From the IMG/VR virus record IMGVR_UViG_3300009474_000347, positions 1 to 29,501 of that record: a DNA stretch of 29,501 nucleotides. One strand, written 5' to 3'. Made by a program: the position numbers and the translations under genes. Source of the stretch: a virus. This document shows, one piece after another, positions 18,934 through 26,672 of the stretch. Under the pieces are notes generated by a model that worked only from the letters and a program-made list of their open reading frames with translations, searched no databases and was not told where the DNA came from. Numbering within the stretch: position 1 is the stretch's first letter; each line of letters starts with the position of its first letter.

Positions 18934-20453
18934 CAGTACTCGATCGAGAAGTTCCCGCGACGCTGTAAAAATGTAATCAGCCAAGTGTATGCGTCCAATA
19001 AATCGTCATGAGCTGTAGCACCGACGTTAATCAACTGGTCAAAAAGACCATCAAACTTACGGTATTTGTTAAAAGTCACCTTTTTATTCTCTAACAACCC
19101 CAAGGTGCCCCTAAATCTAGCAATTTTGTCCCCTCGGAAACCCTTGACTTCATGAATATGGAGGTTACTTAGACCTCGCTCATTAAGAAGCACCCGTCTG
19201 AGGTCCGCCGCAAGGGATGCCTGGTACGCAACAGACTCAACCACGAGCGTAATCGTGGAATATGTCGGGAAAAATTGTCCGTCTTGCTGCGTAAGGATGC
19301 CCCATTCCAACAGCATGTCGCACAATAGGTCGATTTTTTCGAGGTTTCCGATGGATCGACACTGATGCGCATCAATTATGTAGTAGTTATCCTTAAGCCG
19401 CCCACCTAGCACAAACGCTGTGTAATCACTCGTTTCGTTTTTACTCGCCGAGAGGTCAATACCGACAGCCAAACTGTCAAACTCGGTAACCACTTCACCC
19501 TTAATAAGTAGATCAGGAGACACAACCAAGTCAGAAGTCATGACCGGTTGCTGCTGATACTGATACGCGAACGCAACAGGATCCAGTTCCTTCTGGCCGA
19601 GAAGGTAATCGGCACTCCATTGTTCTGGCCAATAGCTGACGGGTTCACCACGATCGTCATATGTGATCGCTTCCTGCGTTACCTGCTTCCAACCCTTCTC
19701 CGGGATAAACATCGTCTTGTGGATGTCCAACGGGTGGAAACGAGTTCCCAGGCAAATCGATCTCCCGCCTTCAAAAATAATCGGAGCGATCACAGAGCTC
19801 CAGTTATTATTCATTTCATCCCTAATAGCAGGGTTTTTAATATCCGCACTGGACTTAATAGGGTCATCTACGATAACAATATGAGCACGTTTAGACGTAA
19901 TAGAGCCTCGCAGACCTGCAGCACGTAATGTAAACTCTTCGTCACCGAGCCTGGGGATACCTGCATAATCGAAGTCAATCGACCAACCGATATCTGACTG
20001 CATACCCGAGCGAAGCTTTACACGCGGGAATACTTTGCGATACTCAGGAGAGTCGATAATCTGCTTGATAATACGGCTCTTGGGGATAGCTGTGGCAATG
20101 TTGTACGAACAGTAAATAATCTGGAGAGGTCTTTTTTCAGTGGTGTGTCGACCGATAATCCACGCGGTAAACAGGTTCAGCACCGTGGACTTCGCGGAGC
20201 CCCTCGGTGCCAAAATATCCAGATTTTGCCCAGCAATATCTAGTAAGTACTTATTTGACTCGCCTGTAATCAAGTGTCTGTGCCACTCCAGCATGTGACG
20301 AGCTGGAGTTTTGTCTAGAATAGTACAGAAAGTATGAAAGTCATTAGCTGCTCTAGTGTATATAGTGTCGATCGATTTATCGGTGCTCTCTGAGGCTTTT
20401 TTAGCCTGCAGTTGAGCACTGCGACGGTAGGCGAAAGAGGCACGGCTAGGCAT
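18933..20453 (-). CDS. terL: Terminase large subunit (ATPase and nuclease)
   Basis: The 506-residue length is usual. The N-terminal ATPase has Walker A PRGSAKST (83-90), Walker B IVIVDD (192-197) and the coupling-type segment SICLGTRFHP (232-241). The C-terminal RNase-H-like nuclease has GIDLSASKNETSDYTAF (331-347, Asp333), VVESVAYQ (404-411, Glu406) and AHDDLLDAYTW (481-491, Asp483/484/487), giving the acidic metal cluster. TerL docks on the portal and pumps and cuts DNA during packaging. No small terminase subunit is recognised with confidence nearby; the 176-residue gene at 22762 is a weak candidate. It is transcribed divergently from the GT4 gene across a 54-nt gap. Confidence 0.95.
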   Translation of the reverse strand: MPSRASFAYRRSAQLQAKKASESTDKSIDTIYTRAANDFHTFCTILDKTPARHMLEWHRHLITGESNKYLLDIAGQNLDILAPRGSAKSTVLNLFTAWIIGRHTTEKRPLQIIYCSYNIATAIPKSRIIKQIIDSPEYRKVFPRVKLRSGMQSDIGWSIDFDYAGIPRLGDEEFTLRAAGLRGSITSKRAHIVIVDDPIKSSADIKNPAIRDEMNNNWSSVIAPIIFEGGRSICLGTRFHPLDIHKTMFIPEKGWKQVTQEAITYDDRGEPVSYWPEQWSADYLLGQKELDPVAFAYQYQQQPVMTSDLVVSPDLLIKGEVVTEFDSLAVGIDLSASKNETSDYTAFVLGGRLKDNYYIIDAHQCRSIGNLEKIDLLCDMLLEWGILTQQDGQFFPTYSTITLVVESVAYQASLAADLRRVLLNERGLSNLHIHEVKGFRGDKIARFRGTLGLLENKKVTFNKYRKFDGLFDQLINVGATAHDDLLDAYTWLITFLQRRGNFSIEY

Positions 20454-20507
20454 ATCAACAAACTGACAGTACTGCTATATTGATTGTACTAGAAACTCAG
20501 ATCAAGC

Positions 20508-21680
20508 ATGTCGAAAATTCTCTGGTATGGAGATGCTTGTAGTAACACCGGGTTTGGCCGTGTAACACACAGTGTTCTGGAGCATTTAAGCAAAGATCAT
20601 GAAGTTTGTGTTTTAGGTATTAACTATACCGGGGATCCCCACACCTATCCGTACAAGATCTATCCAGCTTGCGCAGGTGGGTCCCAGGACCGCTTTGGAA
20701 TCAACAGGATCCCGGAAATCTTAACGAAGGAAAAACCGGACGTCGTTATCTGTCTGAACGACATATGGATCGTCAATCAGTTCTGGGAGCGCTGTCACTT
20801 CCTGAAGGACGATTTGGGCTTCAAATTCATCGCTTATTTCCCTGTCGATAGCGAGAGCTACTACCCGGATATGTTGCAGCACATGCCTTTCTGGGATCTG
20901 GCGATCACCTTTACTGTTAACTGTGCGCACCGAATCATGGCGCACAAAATCAACATACCTCGACTAGGTGTACTCCCCCACGGTGTAGATAGCGGCAGGT
21001 TCTACCCAACCGACAAGAAAGAGGCAAGGGAACAACTAGGACTCCCTCTGGACAAATTTATAGTTTTCAACGGCAATCGCAACCAGCCTCGTAAGCGGAT
21101 CGATCTGACGATCCAAGCCTTCGCGGACTTCGCGGTCGACAAACCGGACACGATGCTTTATCTCCATATGGGGGCGAAAGATCTTGGATGGGACGTCATG
21201 CCGTTGTTCCACCGGGAGATGACGAAACGGGGACTCGACGACAAACATCGACTGATCCTGACCTCACCTAACATGAATTACATGGATGCTCCTCCAGATA
21301 CATTATTAAACACTATTTATAACGCTTGCGATGTTGGTCTTAACACCGCTGACGGTGAAGGCTGGGGCCTCGTTAGTTTCGAAAATGCAAGCTGCCGTAA
21401 GCCTCAAGTAGTCCCGAATCACACCGCGTGTAAAGATATTTGGGAAGGGGCGGCCCAACTCGCGGATATTGCCACGTGGGTCGTCGATAAAGATCTAGGG
21501 GTGGAGAGAGGTCTTGTAAACGTGAAGCACACAGCTGAACTTCTGACCGAGCTCTACGCGGACAAGGGTATTTACGAAGAAGTTGCCGCTGCTTGCTACG
21601 CAGTGACTCAGCGTCCCGAATATCGCTGGGAGTCCGTAGCCATGGGATTCTCGAAAGCTATCTCCGATCTTGCCGCCTGA
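20508..21680 (+). CDS. GT4-type (GT-B fold) glycosyltransferase
   Basis: The 390-residue protein has the two Rossmann halves of GT-B enzymes. The N-terminal half starts MSKILWYGDACSNTGFGRVT, with the usual Gly-rich acceptor-side loop. The C-terminal donor half has LPHGVDSGRFYP (156-167), FNGNRNQPRKRIDLTIQAF (187-205) with the phosphate-binding Arg/Lys, and the E-x7-E element E284-GWGLVSF-E292 followed by ASCRKPQVVP. This is the layout of family GT4 retaining transferases. Donor and acceptor are unknown. It is followed by the beta-propeller gene with a 2-nt gap, so the two form an operon on the plus strand in the middle of minus-strand late genes. Confidence 0.85.
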   Translation: MSKILWYGDACSNTGFGRVTHSVLEHLSKDHEVCVLGINYTGDPHTYPYKIYPACAGGSQDRFGINRIPEILTKEKPDVVICLNDIWIVNQFWERCHFLKDDLGFKFIAYFPVDSESYYPDMLQHMPFWDLAITFTVNCAHRIMAHKINIPRLGVLPHGVDSGRFYPTDKKEAREQLGLPLDKFIVFNGNRNQPRKRIDLTIQAFADFAVDKPDTMLYLHMGAKDLGWDVMPLFHREMTKRGLDDKHRLILTSPNMNYMDAPPDTLLNTIYNACDVGLNTADGEGWGLVSFENASCRKPQVVPNHTACKDIWEGAAQLADIATWVVDKDLGVERGLVNVKHTAELLTELYADKGIYEEVAAACYAVTQRPEYRWESVAMGFSKAISDLAA

Positions 21681-21682
21681 TC

Positions 21683-22765
21683 ATGCAGATATCTCATCGT
21701 TTCTTTCATGCTTATAGTGACGTTCTGTTTCCTATCAAAACAGAATCGACTGGAGTTCCAACTGTGTACGCACAAGCGGAGCAATTAGGCGGCAAATTTA
21801 CCCGGATCGTAAACGGGCTTCCTGAAAACACGATCGCAAACTTTAACCCGTCTGTAATCAGATACAACAACACCGATTACATAGCGTGGCGCTGTCAGCC
21901 GCAACCATTCGGCTTCAGGCACGATATGAAGTACTTCTATTTAAACGGACAGCCCAACGATATTTATATCGGAATGCTGGGCACTGACGACGCCAGCATT
22001 ATCGGGGCTAAAAAACTCCGCCCTAAAAAGCATCGCCTTAGTTACGAAGATCCTCGTTTGTTTAAAGGTCCCGACGACCAACTGTACGTACAATTCGTAA
22101 CTTCTACGTATGCCAGTCGGTATGACACAAAAGACTACAAACTGTTTCACCAGCCGAAGGTATCCGTCTGCTGGGTAAACGAAAACTTCGAAGCTGTTCA
22201 ATCAGCCACGCCTCCGATTGGTGAAAATCTCGTCAAAGGAAAAGCCGAAAAAAACTGGTGTTTCTTCTCGCGTAACGATGAGTTGGCTTGTCTTTATTCA
22301 ACTCGTCCCTTGGTCGTCGAAAGCGAAAAAACACCTCGAATCGAACTAGACACGCAGGTTCTTGACACGGTAACGCGTGGAGCACCGACGTTTAACTCGA
22401 CAGCTCCTATCGACCTTGGGTACGGTTACTTAATTTTCTACCACTGGAAACACACGACTTTTGCCCCTGGTGGTAAACCGTATCTTATATATCACGTCAG
22501 CGCTTATATGGTAGATAAAGAGTTCAAAAAAGTAATTTACTTAATTGATAAACCATTGTTTACCGGGTCTTTGAATGACCGCGTAATCGAATGGACGGAT
22601 CTAGGAGGAAACCCGGTCTCCAATCAACCGGCGGTCATCCTTCCATTTGGGGCATATGTAAACGGAACAGAGCTCGTTATGTCTTTAGGCGTAAATGATG
22701 CCTTTATGGGTATCTTTAGAACCCAGCTGGAGAACATTATGAAACTTCTGAAGAAAGTCGATTAA
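21683..22765 (+). CDS. GH130/GH43-like five-bladed beta-propeller carbohydrate enzyme
   Basis: The 360-residue protein shows regularly spaced propeller-blade motifs: NFNPSVIRYNNTDYIAWR (53-70), SYEDPRLFKGPDDQLYVQFV (120-139), KAEKNWCFFSRNDELACLYS (187-206) and RGAPTFNST...GYGYLIFYH (232-254). The E-D-P-R, E-K-N-W and G-A-P...L-I-F-Y-H elements follow the order seen in GH130 mannoside phosphorylases and related GH43/GH32 propellers. Whether it hydrolyses, phosphorolyses or only binds glycans cannot be told. The ATG at 21683, 2 nt after the GT4 stop, is the natural start; the open frame further upstream lies inside the GT4 gene. It overlaps the next minus-strand gene by 4 nt, tail to tail. Confidence 0.72.
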   Translation: MQISHRFFHAYSDVLFPIKTESTGVPTVYAQAEQLGGKFTRIVNGLPENTIANFNPSVIRYNNTDYIAWRCQPQPFGFRHDMKYFYLNGQPNDIYIGMLGTDDASIIGAKKLRPKKHRLSYEDPRLFKGPDDQLYVQFVTSTYASRYDTKDYKLFHQPKVSVCWVNENFEAVQSATPPIGENLVKGKAEKNWCFFSRNDELACLYSTRPLVVESEKTPRIELDTQVLDTVTRGAPTFNSTAPIDLGYGYLIFYHWKHTTFAPGGKPYLIYHVSAYMVDKEFKKVIYLIDKPLFTGSLNDRVIEWTDLGGNPVSNQPAVILPFGAYVNGTELVMSLGVNDAFMGIFRTQLENIMKLLKKVD

Positions 22766-23292
22766 GACTTTTCTTCATTTTCCATGGTTGTCCAGACAAG
22801 CAGCGAGGCGTCCTCTAATAAAGCTTGGACGCCTGGTTGCCCATCAAACGTCTGAACAAGCTCGCGCAAACAACGATCAGCGCCAGCGAGTAATAAACCA
22901 CGGCGATCAAGACCGTCGGAAATAGACCGTACCGCCTGAATGTGACTGCGAAGCTCTTTTTGCAGCGCTGATATTTTAGTGGCTGCGGTAGCATAATCTA
23001 ACATTTGATTCTGAGTCATATCTCGCACATTACGGATATCCAGTTGAAGATCATCGATCTCGCGCAGCAGGACCTTACGAAGATCCTCTTTTGGATATTT
23101 TTCCTGAATCCAGGCCGTAAGATCGGAGATACTGCCAGCGTAAGCGGGGTTTAAAAAGCGAGCATAAAGATAAGCTTCAATATCTGATGTAGTGTTTTTT
23201 GCATAATATACAAACGCGTCTTTCTGAGCTTTGTCGAGCGAAGCTAACCACGAGGCAACCGTGGTGGAATCCCCGATAGCGGATTTGATCAT
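22762..23292 (-). CDS. Hypothetical helical protein (176 aa), possible assembly or ejection protein
   Basis: The protein is almost wholly alpha-helical. The segment DLRKVLLREIDDLQLDIRNV, followed by NQMLDYATAATKISALQKEL, looks like a coiled coil (residues about 69-118). The N-terminal part (WLASLDKAQKDAFVYYAKNT; ARFLNPAYAGSISDLTAWIQ) resembles a small helical domain as found in DNA-binding small terminase subunits, followed by an oligomerising coiled coil, but no family is recognised. The start shares ATGA with the stop of the upstream 239-residue gene. Its position behind candidate internal virion genes also allows a virion role. Confidence 0.62.
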   Translation of the reverse strand: MIKSAIGDSTTVASWLASLDKAQKDAFVYYAKNTTSDIEAYLYARFLNPAYAGSISDLTAWIQEKYPKEDLRKVLLREIDDLQLDIRNVRDMTQNQMLDYATAATKISALQKELRSHIQAVRSISDGLDRRGLLLAGADRCLRELVQTFDGQPGVQALLEDASLLVWTTMENEEKS

Positions 23293-24008
23293 GCGAATGC
23301 TCGCTGGCCGGCCATCGCCATTCCAGCACCGAACCGCTTCACTGCCAACTGGCCTTCAACTTGACCACGCTGCAGAGCTAAAGCATTGCGTGTGTCTTCT
23401 TGAGCTTTAGCGATATTTAAATTAGTTTGCGTCGTGGCCAATACCTGCTGGTTACGCGTCTTAGCGGCTTCTAAACCTGTTTGAGCTGCGGCAGTCACCG
23501 TAGGAAGGAGAAGCTGAGTTTCACCTTGTAATCCAGTTTGCTGCAACGCACCAGCCGTGGTACCGAATTGCTTAGCTAACGCAGAAGCGGTTTCAGGACC
23601 GAGCATCTCGGTTGCGAGCTTCGCTTTGCCTGCAGCTTCTCCCAGCCCGATAGCACTGCTAGCGAGCTGAGACGCAATACCAGTCTGAAGACCCGCAGCC
23701 GTTAAATCCTTTTGTTTGGCAACGTCGAATTGACCAAGTGCACTCTCAAGAGCTACGTTGGCACGATTACCAAGAAGACCTGTGTAAGCACCGGTCATAG
23801 CGGCAAGCTCCTGACCGGCCAACGTGCTTTTGACCTGGCCAGGTATTAACTGGGCATATAAAGAGGAGAAGTCAGCTTGACCTCCCCCGCCTCCCATAAA
23901 CGCACCAGCTAATGAACCGATTCCACCTAGGGCGGATCCGATCCCCATTAAGGTGCCGCCAGTACCGGCGAATAGCGCAGGGGCGGCAGCGGCAACAGGT
24001 GCAGCCAT
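23289..24008 (-). CDS. Ala/Gly-rich candidate internal virion or ejection protein
   Basis: The protein has 239 residues. It begins MAAPVAAAAPALFAGTGGTL, then GIGSALGGIGSLAGAFMGGG: a long hydrophobic, Gly-rich segment (about 4-42) that could insert in membranes. The remainder is a long Ala/Gln-rich helical region with heptad-like spacing (ALESALGQFDVAKQKDLTAA; NLNIAKAQEDTRNALALQRG). This layout is typical of podovirus internal core or ejection proteins such as the T7 gp14 class, although no sequence match is claimed. It is coupled to the next gene by ATGA and starts 2 nt after the 245-residue gene. Confidence 0.68.
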   Translation of the reverse strand: MAAPVAAAAPALFAGTGGTLMGIGSALGGIGSLAGAFMGGGGGQADFSSLYAQLIPGQVKSTLAGQELAAMTGAYTGLLGNRANVALESALGQFDVAKQKDLTAAGLQTGIASQLASSAIGLGEAAGKAKLATEMLGPETASALAKQFGTTAGALQQTGLQGETQLLLPTVTAAAQTGLEAAKTRNQQVLATTQTNLNIAKAQEDTRNALALQRGQVEGQLAVKRFGAGMAMAGQRAFA

Positions 24009-24010
24009 AA

Positions 24011-24748
24011 TTAACCTCGGGGGCGGATATTGAAGGGAGCCGTAGATGCTTTGTAGATCTCGGCGAAGTTAGAAAGATTCGGAGTCATTGCCGAAACCGT
24101 AGCAAGACCTAATGCCATCTGCTGACGAGCATTAGCCTCAATTTGAGCCGTTTTAATGGCTTGCCACGCTTGAATGTTCTGACGTTCGATCTCTGCCGCT
24201 TGCTTCTGACGCTCACGTGGAGCACGCAAGGCGCTAAGAACCGTGGAAGCCTCGATTAAGTTACGGGTTTTGATCCGACTTAATTCTTCCTGATACGCGG
24301 GATCTGCGTAGCGATCAATGCGCTCTAAGATCTCAGACGTAATAGGTTCTTGTTCTTGCTTAGCCCCTTCACCATCTAAAGATGGTCCTCCTCCGGGAGC
24401 TTTAGCACCCGTATCAGCGTTTGTGTCAGCGGAGGCGTCTCCGTTGTTATTCGAATCTTGCTTATCATTCTGTTGTACTGTCTCGGGAGGAGTGTATCCT
24501 TTCGGATAAGCACCAAAGACTTCTTTGTAAGACTCTGGGCTTTGATACCCATAGTCCTTACCTGCGTAATAAACAGGTCTGCCGCCGAGCTTAGCTGCTT
24601 GTCCTACAGACGGTTCAGTTGCAACGTCACGTCGAGAAGCGTCGCGAAATGCTTCGAGACCCATCCGTGTGAGCATCGGCGAAGGCGAAGGGATCGCGTA
24701 ACTCGCTACGTCTAAAAGGCGATCTTCAAGAAACTGAAGAGGATTCAT
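24011..24748 (-). CDS. Candidate internal virion protein (245 aa)
   Basis: It starts MNPLQFLEDRLLDVASYAIP behind a good ribosome binding site (AAGGAGGT, 10 nt before the ATG). The middle (about 92-135) is Asn/Asp/Gly-rich and disordered (NNNGDASADTNADTGAKAPG). The C-terminal about 100 residues are a long charged helix (LIEASTVLSALRAPRERQKQ; AAEIERQNIQAWQAIKTAQI) and end MTPNLSNFAEIYKASTAPFN. No family is recognised. Position between two other helical, Ala-rich genes suggests a set of proteins that assemble together, probably inside the virion. Confidence 0.65.
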   Translation of the reverse strand: MNPLQFLEDRLLDVASYAIPSPSPMLTRMGLEAFRDASRRDVATEPSVGQAAKLGGRPVYYAGKDYGYQSPESYKEVFGAYPKGYTPPETVQQNDKQDSNNNGDASADTNADTGAKAPGGGPSLDGEGAKQEQEPITSEILERIDRYADPAYQEELSRIKTRNLIEASTVLSALRAPRERQKQAAEIERQNIQAWQAIKTAQIEANARQQMALGLATVSAMTPNLSNFAEIYKASTAPFNIRPRG

Positions 24749-24763
24749 TGTCCAACAACCTCC

Positions 24764-25318
24764 TTAGGTCGCCCCAGCAATCGATTGCAGGACGTTGCTG
24801 TTATCCAGTCTATCTTGCGCTAACACGTTCTTAATCGCCGAATCAAGAACATTTTGAGCGAAATTGTAGGAAGAGCCCACGCGTTCGCGTTGGATATCCC
24901 CGAGAGAACGGACCTCTTGCTGCTCGATAGCAGCTTTACCACGGGCAAGTTCGTTAAGATACTCGTATTGCCTCTTAAGTTGCTCCATCTGCATTTGACG
25001 TTCATTAAGGCTCTGAGCCTGCCTTTCTAAACGTTGCTCAACACCTCCCATAAACTCCTCAGGAGAATCCAGCGGAGGCAAATCAAAACCAAGATTATTT
25101 AAAAGATTACGTCTGAATTGCTCATTAGCGTAGTACTGCGAATACGCAAGCTCAGGAGCAGCTCCTTGGAAGTATGGTTTACTGACTGCGGATTCAGCCA
25201 CGTCGTACTGCGATGGAGCTGCGGCAGCGGCTGCGGGGTTAGAAAGATTATTAGCAACGACATCCGAAAGCAAGCTCAGTAAGAACTGCCCAGCAGTACC
25301 AACGATAGGAGCAGCCAT
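24764..25318 (-). CDS. Candidate internal virion protein with hydrophobic N-terminus (184 aa)
   Basis: It starts MAAPIVGTAGQFLLSLLSDV, similar in style to the 239-residue protein (both MAAP followed by a hydrophobic segment). A poly-Ala stretch follows (NPAAAAAAPSQYDVAESAVS). The centre is a coiled-coil-like region, VEQRLERQAQSLNERQMQME and QLKRQYEYLNELARGKAAIE (about 93-132), and it ends VLQSIAGAT. No family is recognised. The start shares one base with the stop of the 77-residue gene (TAATG). A membrane-active or ejection role is inferred from composition and neighbours. Confidence 0.65.
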   Translation of the reverse strand: MAAPIVGTAGQFLLSLLSDVVANNLSNPAAAAAAPSQYDVAESAVSKPYFQGAAPELAYSQYYANEQFRRNLLNNLGFDLPPLDSPEEFMGGVEQRLERQAQSLNERQMQMEQLKRQYEYLNELARGKAAIEQQEVRSLGDIQRERVGSSYNFAQNVLDSAIKNVLAQDRLDNSNVLQSIAGAT

Positions 25319-25551
25319 TAACTTCCAGCGGGATTATCGTAAGAAGTTCCGGACGGGATCTTCTTATTTGATTTTACACCTTCAGTCTCACCTGGGGGGA
25401 TAATTCCAAGGCTCAACTGATGTTTGGAGGGAAGTGAAGCGGTCTGAGGAAAGTTAGACCGAATGTACAGACTCAAAAACGAAGAGGGATTCAGAGGCGG
25501 AGAATCCCTTCGAACGTCGAGTTCTCGCAGCTGTTGCTCTCGGACGTTCAT
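25318..25551 (-). CDS. Hypothetical small protein (77 aa)
   Basis: The sequence begins MNVREQQLRELDVRRDSPPL and continues with a short hydrophobic part (SSFLSLYIRSNFPQTASLPS) and a polar tail ending GTSYDNPAGS. There is no recognised family. It starts 1 nt after the stop of the 167-residue gene and is coupled to the downstream gene by TAATG, which supports translation. The composition suggests a mostly unstructured small virion or assembly protein. Confidence 0.6.
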   Translation of the reverse strand: MNVREQQLRELDVRRDSPPLNPSSFLSLYIRSNFPQTASLPSKHQLSLGIIPPGETEGVKSNKKIPSGTSYDNPAGS

Positions 25552-25552
25552 G

Positions 25553-26056
25553 TTAGCCCAGTTCCTGATAAGCCACGGAAGCGGGAATGGAGCTGCTGGA
25601 GGGCGCGTTCAGAACAGAGTATTGCCCGCCGTAGTTAGGAAGATCGTATTCAAGAGGACGTTGACGGCTGAGGTACTCGGCACCTTCCATTCCGTCATTA
25701 CGGAGGTTCTGTACAAAATCCAGGAACATCTCCATCAAACCAGGATCCTGGAACAACATGCCTACAAGTTCCTGCAGTTCTGCTTCATCGGAGGGAGAGG
25801 TCGCCGTGGCCTGTAAACGACGCATTAACTGCCCACGAACCTCAGGCTGAGAGTTATCGGGATATCCGTTTAACGACCGAGTAGGCGACGTCATAATTCC
25901 GTCCCCTTCCCGACCGGGCATAGGAGGTGCAACCCGGTGAAAATTACGCAGAACAGCGGCAGTCATAGGAGCCGCAGCAGCCATTTCGGCAGGGGTTTTA
26001 GGGCAAGGAAGACCTAAAACACGAGATGCGAACTCATAATCCTGGGGACTAAACAC
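25553..26056 (-). CDS. Hypothetical protein (167 aa), late-region
   Basis: I take the GTG at 26056 as start (MFSPQDYEFASRVLGLPCPK), which overlaps the end of the HTH gene by 8 nt and has AGAGGCGG upstream. The frame is also open to a TTG at 26095, which would add 13 basic residues read from within the HTH gene. The protein has a helical Ala/Met-rich part (TPAEMAAAAPMTAAVLRNFH), a Pro-rich linker and an acidic helical section (SPSDEAELQELVGMLFQDPG; LMEMFLDFVQNLRNDGMEGA). The end is polar (NAPSSSSIPASVAYQELG). No family is recognised; context suggests an assembly or internal virion protein. Confidence 0.62.
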   Translation of the reverse strand: MFSPQDYEFASRVLGLPCPKTPAEMAAAAPMTAAVLRNFHRVAPPMPGREGDGIMTSPTRSLNGYPDNSQPEVRGQLMRRLQATATSPSDEAELQELVGMLFQDPGLMEMFLDFVQNLRNDGMEGAEYLSRQRPLEYDLPNYGGQYSVLNAPSSSSIPASVAYQELG

Positions 26057-26318
26057 CTGAACACACCGCCTCTGTTGCTTCCATCTTAGACGCAATCCGA
26101 AGAATATCGCCAGGCTGGACGTCCAAAACTAAACAGATGCGCTCCAGAACTTCCGGGGAGGGAATGTAAAACTTGTCGGAGTAAATCTTCCGTGTCGTAG
26201 TGGGCGACAGATCAGATATTTTGCTGAATTTAAAAGACGTAATAGCTTTGTCGTCCAAAACAGAACGCAAAGTATTGACTAATCGCCCTTCAGTGGGGTA
26301 AGAAGAGTAGAAAGGCAT
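26049..26318 (-). CDS. XRE/Cro-type helix-turn-helix regulator (89 aa)
   Basis: The region GRLVNTLRSVLDDKAITSFK (11-30), FSKISDLSPTTTRKIYSDKF (31-50) and SPEVLERICLVLDVQPGDIL (54-73) is the five-helix XRE domain. The end with L-x-x-I-C-x-x-L-D-V-Q-P-G-D-I-L is typical of the YozG/HTH_26 subgroup. Such small proteins bind operator DNA. It is coupled by an 8-nt overlap to the 167-residue gene and preceded by a 28-nt gap after the YkgJ-like gene, so it is embedded in the late operon and could adjust its own transcript. No palindromic operator was recognised in the short leader. Confidence 0.82.
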   Translation of the reverse strand: MPFYSSYPTEGRLVNTLRSVLDDKAITSFKFSKISDLSPTTTRKIYSDKFYIPSPEVLERICLVLDVQPGDILRIASKMEATEAVCSGV

Positions 26319-26346
26319 CGCGCTGCCTCAAGTATCAGTATCTTAA

Positions 26347-26670
26347 CTATATCTTGACTAAGTAAGATTCGTCCAAATCTGAATCCAAAATAAGAGTGTT
26401 GCAGCTAACGGCGTTTAATCGGAACCACGCGTCTAAGTCGTATCTAGATTCCTCACCAAGTTTTTTAATATTACACAATAAGGGTCTATCATCATACACA
26501 CTACACAAGCCGTTCTGTAACTTCACACAAGCACCGTTAATATCCGTGTCGTAGGGAAAAGCTTCAATAGCTTTGTACATAACTGGAAGATCTTTATAGT
26601 TATTTATGTTATCCTGAATTTCTCGTATTTTCCCACAACATAGTCCGCAGCTAGTACAAGGAAAATCCAT
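26347..26670 (-). CDS. YkgJ-like cysteine-cluster (zinc or Fe-S binding) protein
   Basis: The 107-residue protein carries the YkgJ family signature: C5-T-S-C8-G-L-C11-C12 at the N-terminus, then C48 and LCSVYDDRPLLCN (55-67, C56 and C66). The consensus is CxxCGxCC...C...CxxYxxRPxxC. The family is thought to bind zinc or an iron-sulfur cluster through these cysteines; its reaction is unknown, and members often sit beside glycan or protein-modification genes. It starts 2 nt after the stop of the GT2-type gene, so they are co-translated and may act together. The region is AT-rich compared with the capsid genes. Confidence 0.83.
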   Translation of the reverse strand: MDFPCTSCGLCCGKIREIQDNINNYKDLPVMYKAIEAFPYDTDINGACVKLQNGLCSVYDDRPLLCNIKKLGEESRYDLDAWFRLNAVSCNTLILDSDLDESYLVKI

Positions 26671-26672
26671 AA

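Noticed and set aside
20454-20507. Divergent promoter pair between terL and the GT4 gene
   Set aside because: AT-rich hexamers (TATATT, TTGATC) exist, but no -35/-10 pair with proper spacing was found on either strand.
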